Shown: positions 34,861 to 37,449 of the stretch, in pieces
How the letters are laid out: every line of letters starts with the position of its first letter
Position numbering within the stretch: the first letter of the stretch is position 1
Source: an uncultured Sphingomonas sp.
GTDB lineage: Bacteria > Pseudomonadota > Alphaproteobacteria > Sphingomonadales > Sphingomonadaceae
Assembly: GCA_913777325.1 (NCBI GenBank)
Contig: CAJYSA010000030.1
Span: 1-37,449 of the forward strand
Length of the DNA stretch: 37,449 nucleotides
Direction: 5' to 3'
Position numbers and translations under genes: made by a program
The notes under the pieces: model-generated
Database searches by the model: none
The model's input: the letters and a program-made list of their open reading frames with translations, nothing else
What the model was told of the DNA's origin: nothing

Positions 34861-36072
34861 ATGGACGCGGCCACCACCCACCTTTCGCCACCACGTCGCC
34901 GCGCGCGGCTGCTCGCGCCGCTGTGGCATCGCATCCTCGATCGCATCGATCGCGGCCTGCGCGAAGGGGCGATCGACGCCCTGCTGCCGGATGGCACCCG
35001 GCGCTTGCTGGGCGGCCATGCGCCCGGTCCGATCGCGGTGGTGCGGCTGGTCCGCTGGCGCGCGCTGCGGCGGCTGGTCACCGCCGGCTCGATCGGCTGG
35101 TACGAGGCATGGGAAGCGGGCGACTGGGCCAGCCCCGATCCGGTGCCGATCTTCGACCTGTTCGTGCGCAACCGCGCCGCGCTCGGCAATGTCGCCCGCG
35201 CCAAGCACGTCGCGCGTCTCGCGGTGTGGCTCGGCCACCGTCTCCGCCGCAACCATCGCAGCGGCGCCCGCCGCAACATCGCCGCACATTACGATCTGGG
35301 CAACGATTTGTACCGCGAGTGGCTCGATCCGACGCTCACCTATTCCAGCGCGCTCGGCGTGACGCCGGGCGAACCGCTGGAGGTCGCGCAGCAACGCAAG
35401 CTCGATGCGATCCTCGCCCGGACGCGCGCCACCGCCGGACAACGCGTGCTGGAAATCGGCTGCGGCTGGGGCTCGTTCGCCGCCACCGCGTCGGCGGCGG
35501 GGGTGGCGGTTCACGGGCTCACTTTGTCCACCGAGCAGCGCGACCACATCCTCGATCGCAGTCTGCCCGGGATCACCGTCGCGCTCACCGACTATCGCGA
35601 CGCGCGCGATACGTTCGACGCGGTCGCCAGCATCGAAATGGTCGAGGCGGTCGGCCCCGAATATTGGCCGGCCTATCTGGCGACCATCGCGCGCGTCCTG
35701 AAGCCGGGCGGGCGCGCCGCGTTGCAGTTCATTACGATCGCCGACGATATCTGGGACGCTTATGCCGGCAGCGCGGACTTCATCCAGCGCTACGTGTTTC
35801 CCGGCGGGTCGCTGATCTCCGCCAGCCGGTTCCGCGCGCTCGCCGCCGCGCATGGTCTGGCATGGGAGGACGAGCATCGCTTCGGCCACGATTATGCCGA
35901 GACCTTGCTCGACTGGCGCCGCCGCTTCGATCGCGCCGTCGCCGAGGGCCGCTTGCCCGATCGCTTCGATCCCCGCTTCCAGCGGCTGTGGCGCTATTAC
36001 CTGATGTATTGCGAAGGCGGCTTCCGCGGCGGCGGCATCGACGTGATGCAGGTCACGCTGGTCAAATCCTGA
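34861..36072 (+). CDS. cfa: Cyclopropane-fatty-acyl-phospholipid synthase
   Basis: This enzyme transfers a methylene group from SAM to cis double bonds of membrane phospholipid acyl chains, a stationary-phase and acid-stress modification. The 403-residue protein has an N-terminal lipid-associated domain (residues about 1-130, basic and hydrophobic) and a methyltransferase domain. The latter includes NIAAHYDLGNDLYREWLDP, SAM motif VLEIGCGWGSFAA, the SIEMVEAVG segment, and C-terminal WRYYLMYCEGGFRGG. ATG 34861 follows GGAAGG in the phrB 3' end with a rather long spacing. A related methyltransferase acting on unsaturated lipids is possible but less likely. The gene is convergent with the SDR gene. 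Confidence 0.93.
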   Translation: MDAATTHLSPPRRRARLLAPLWHRILDRIDRGLREGAIDALLPDGTRRLLGGHAPGPIAVVRLVRWRALRRLVTAGSIGWYEAWEAGDWASPDPVPIFDLFVRNRAALGNVARAKHVARLAVWLGHRLRRNHRSGARRNIAAHYDLGNDLYREWLDPTLTYSSALGVTPGEPLEVAQQRKLDAILARTRATAGQRVLEIGCGWGSFAATASAAGVAVHGLTLSTEQRDHILDRSLPGITVALTDYRDARDTFDAVASIEMVEAVGPEYWPAYLATIARVLKPGGRAALQFITIADDIWDAYAGSADFIQRYVFPGGSLISASRFRALAAAHGLAWEDEHRFGHDYAETLLDWRRRFDRAVAEGRLPDRFDPRFQRLWRYYLMYCEGGFRGGGIDVMQVTLVKS

Positions 36073-36142
36073 TCGCCGATCACGTCGTCACGGCGCGCTT
36101 GGCGAAATAATCCAGCGCCAGGTGCGCACCGCCGTCGATCGA

Positions 36143-36856
36143 TCAGCCCACGCGCTCGCGATAATTCGCCTCGAATCCATCAACCGCCAGCGCCACGATC
36201 CGCTCCGCCACCACCTCGGGCGGCTTCACCGACGCGGGATCTTCGCCCGGATAGGCACGCGCGCGCATCTTGGTGCGCGTGGCGCCCGGATCGAGCACCG
36301 CGACCCGGATCTTGCTCACCTCGGCGGTTTCGTCGCCATAGCATTCCAGCAGCGTCTCGAACGCTGCCTTCGAGGCGCCATAGGCGCCCCAGTAGGCGCG
36401 CGGCTTCCGCCCGACCGACGAGGTGACGCCGATGATGCGCGCGCCCGCCGAACGCCGCAGCATCGCGTCGAACGACTGGATCAGCGCGACCTGCGCGGAC
36501 ACGTTCAGCGTCAGCACCTGCGCCAGCTCCTTGGCATCGATCGCCGGCACCGCCGCCAGCGTGCCCAGCATCCCGGCGTTCAGCACCATCACGTCCAGCG
36601 CCTGCCAGCGTTCGCCGATCGCCGTCGCCAGCCGCGCGATTGAATCGCTCTGCGCCAGGTCGAGTGGCGCGATCGTGGCCGATCCGCCCGCGTCGAAGAT
36701 CGTCTGCTCGACCTGTTCCAGATCCTTGGCGGTCCGCGCGGTCAGCACGACGTGCGCGCCCTTCGCCGCCAGCGCGATCGCGGTCGCCGCGCCGATCCCG
36801 CGGCTGGCACCGGTGACGAGCGCGAGCTTGTCCTTCAGCGGCTGCTCCAGCGACAT
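36143..36856 (-). CDS. SDR-family NAD(P)-dependent oxidoreductase
   Basis: This is a 237-residue classical short-chain dehydrogenase/reductase. The cofactor motif is TGASRGIG (residues 15-22), with LNAG at 92-95, catalytic Ser146/147 (GVTSSVG), Tyr159 and Lys163 (YGASK), and DPGATRTKMRARAYPGEDP after the active site. The substrate is not predictable. The basic Arg41 after the second strand suggests NADP(H) preference. The ATG shares one base with the purF stop (TGATG), so it is coupled to purF, a common pair in sphingomonads. After the TGA stop the frame stays open for about 20 codons, ending at 36080 (see findings). Confidence 0.92.
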   Translation of the reverse strand: MSLEQPLKDKLALVTGASRGIGAATAIALAAKGAHVVLTARTAKDLEQVEQTIFDAGGSATIAPLDLAQSDSIARLATAIGERWQALDVMVLNAGMLGTLAAVPAIDAKELAQVLTLNVSAQVALIQSFDAMLRRSAGARIIGVTSSVGRKPRAYWGAYGASKAAFETLLECYGDETAEVSKIRVAVLDPGATRTKMRARAYPGEDPASVKPPEVVAERIVALAVDGFEANYRERVG

Positions 36857-37440
36857 CAGTTCACCCGCTCCGCCAGCATCGCGAACTGGTCGACCGCGCT
36901 TGATTCGTCATGATCGGTCAGCGTGGTGGGATAATCGCCAGTGAAGCACGCGTCGCAATAGCGCGGCTTGCCCGCCGCGCGCTGCGCCTCGCCCAGCGCC
37001 TTGTACAGCCCGTCGATCGACACGAACGCCAGGCTGTCGGCATGGATGAAGTCGGTCATCCCGCCCAGATCCAGCTTCGCCGCCAGCAACTTCGCGCGCT
37101 CGGGCGTGTCGACGCCGTAGAAGCAGCTGTGCCGTGTCGGCGGGGAGGCGATCCGCATGTGCACCTCCGCCGCGCCGGCCTCGCGCATCATCTGCACGAT
37201 CTTGAGCGAGGTGGTGCCGCGCACGATCGAATCGTCGATCAGCACCACCTTCTTGCCCTGGATCAGCGCGCGATTGGCGTTGTGCTTCAGCTTCACGCCC
37301 AGATGGCGCACCTTGTCGCCCGGCTGGATGAACGTGCGGCCCACATAGTGCGAGCGAATGATCCCCAGCTCGAACGGAATGCCCGATTCCTGCGCATAGC
37401 CAATCGCGGCGGGCACCCCCGAATCGGGCACCGGGATTGG
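36856..37440 (-). CDS. purF: Amidophosphoribosyltransferase, C-terminal part
   Basis: PurF makes phosphoribosylamine from PRPP and glutamine, the first committed step of purine synthesis. The window holds the last 194 or so codons, starting inside the conserved IPVPDSGVPAAIGYAQESG block. It continues through IRSHYVGRTFIQP, the PRPP-binding VVLIDDSIVRGTTS, the ASPPTRHSCFYGVDTP block, and the C-terminal PRYCDACFTGDYP. The N-terminal glutaminase domain should lie to the right. Instead an in-frame TAG appears at 37441-37443, created by a terminal inverted repeat. I judge this to be an assembly artefact rather than a broken gene. The SDR gene follows with a one-base overlap. Confidence 0.94.
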   Translation of the reverse strand, partial: PIPVPDSGVPAAIGYAQESGIPFELGIIRSHYVGRTFIQPGDKVRHLGVKLKHNANRALIQGKKVVLIDDSIVRGTTSLKIVQMMREAGAAEVHMRIASPPTRHSCFYGVDTPERAKLLAAKLDLGGMTDFIHADSLAFVSIDGLYKALGEAQRAAGKPRYCDACFTGDYPTTLTDHDESSAVDQFAMLAERVN

Positions 37441-37449
37441 CTATGCGCA
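37391..37449. repeat. Perfect 15-bp inverted repeat at the right end
   Basis: The last 15 bases (37435-37449) are the exact reverse complement of 37391-37405, with a 29-base spacer. The left arm encodes the conserved IGYAQ of PurF. The right arm interrupts the purF frame with TAG. This is the pattern expected of a fold-back at a contig end. Confidence 0.85.

Noticed and set aside
36856-37449. purF as a true pseudogene
   Set aside because: The only lesion is inside a perfect terminal inverted repeat at the window edge, and the rest is fully conserved. An assembly artefact is the simpler explanation.

Overview
The window is a strongly GC-rich chromosomal segment from an alphaproteobacterium, most likely Sphingomonas or a close relative. 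The evidence is codon usage dominated by G/C third positions, the chvI-chvG-hprK-rapZ-PTS gene order beside divergent pckA, the lptD-surA-pdxA-rsmA operon, and intergenic repeats of the kind scattered through sphingomonad genomes. No rRNA, tRNA, CRISPR array, insertion sequence or prophage is visible. Almost every gene is housekeeping and the genes are tightly packed, often with 4-base ATGA or GTGA stop/start overlaps.

Layout. (1) 1-4430: truA (partial) and fmt on the minus strand, divergent from recR, def, rmuC and a small AAA/ABC-type ATPase. fmt and def add and remove the initiator formyl group. (2) 4440-9561, minus strand: chvI and chvG (envelope two-component system), a short hprK, rapZ, a mannose-type EIIA, HPr and a SpoU/TrmH rRNA methyltransferase. 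This is a regulatory PTS branch without Enzyme I in view. (3) 9730-15260, plus strand: pckA, guaB, an rsmB-like rRNA methyltransferase and a TPR protein, separated by repeat-bearing spacers. The 536-base spacer at 13015-13550 holds several repeat families and no convincing gene. (4) 15342-20852, minus strand: lptD-surA-pdxA-rsmA, joining outer-membrane biogenesis with PLP synthesis and 16S rRNA dimethylation. (5) 21003-23904, plus strand: pepA-holC, ndk and a GNAT acetyltransferase. (6) 24047-32536, minus strand: a possible long operon of an esterase, rppH, a DUF481 outer-membrane protein, an M20 peptidase, astA, astB and a small membrane protein, followed by a ZnuD-like TonB receptor with a dyad upstream. 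(7) 32576-36072, plus strand: an HDAC-family deacetylase, a DNA photolyase and a cyclopropane fatty acid synthase. (8) 36143-37449, minus strand: an SDR and the 3' part of purF, which runs into a terminal inverted repeat that looks like an assembly fold-back.

No wholly new system is evident. The points most worth checking are RapZ with valine in place of the P-loop lysine, an M20 peptidase that may replace AstE in arginine catabolism, the rmuC-ATPase pair, the fold-back at the right end, and a recurring -10-like element six bases before ATG that suggests leaderless mRNAs. Start codons were chosen by eye from Shine-Dalgarno sequences, overlaps and family N-termini. No database search was run.
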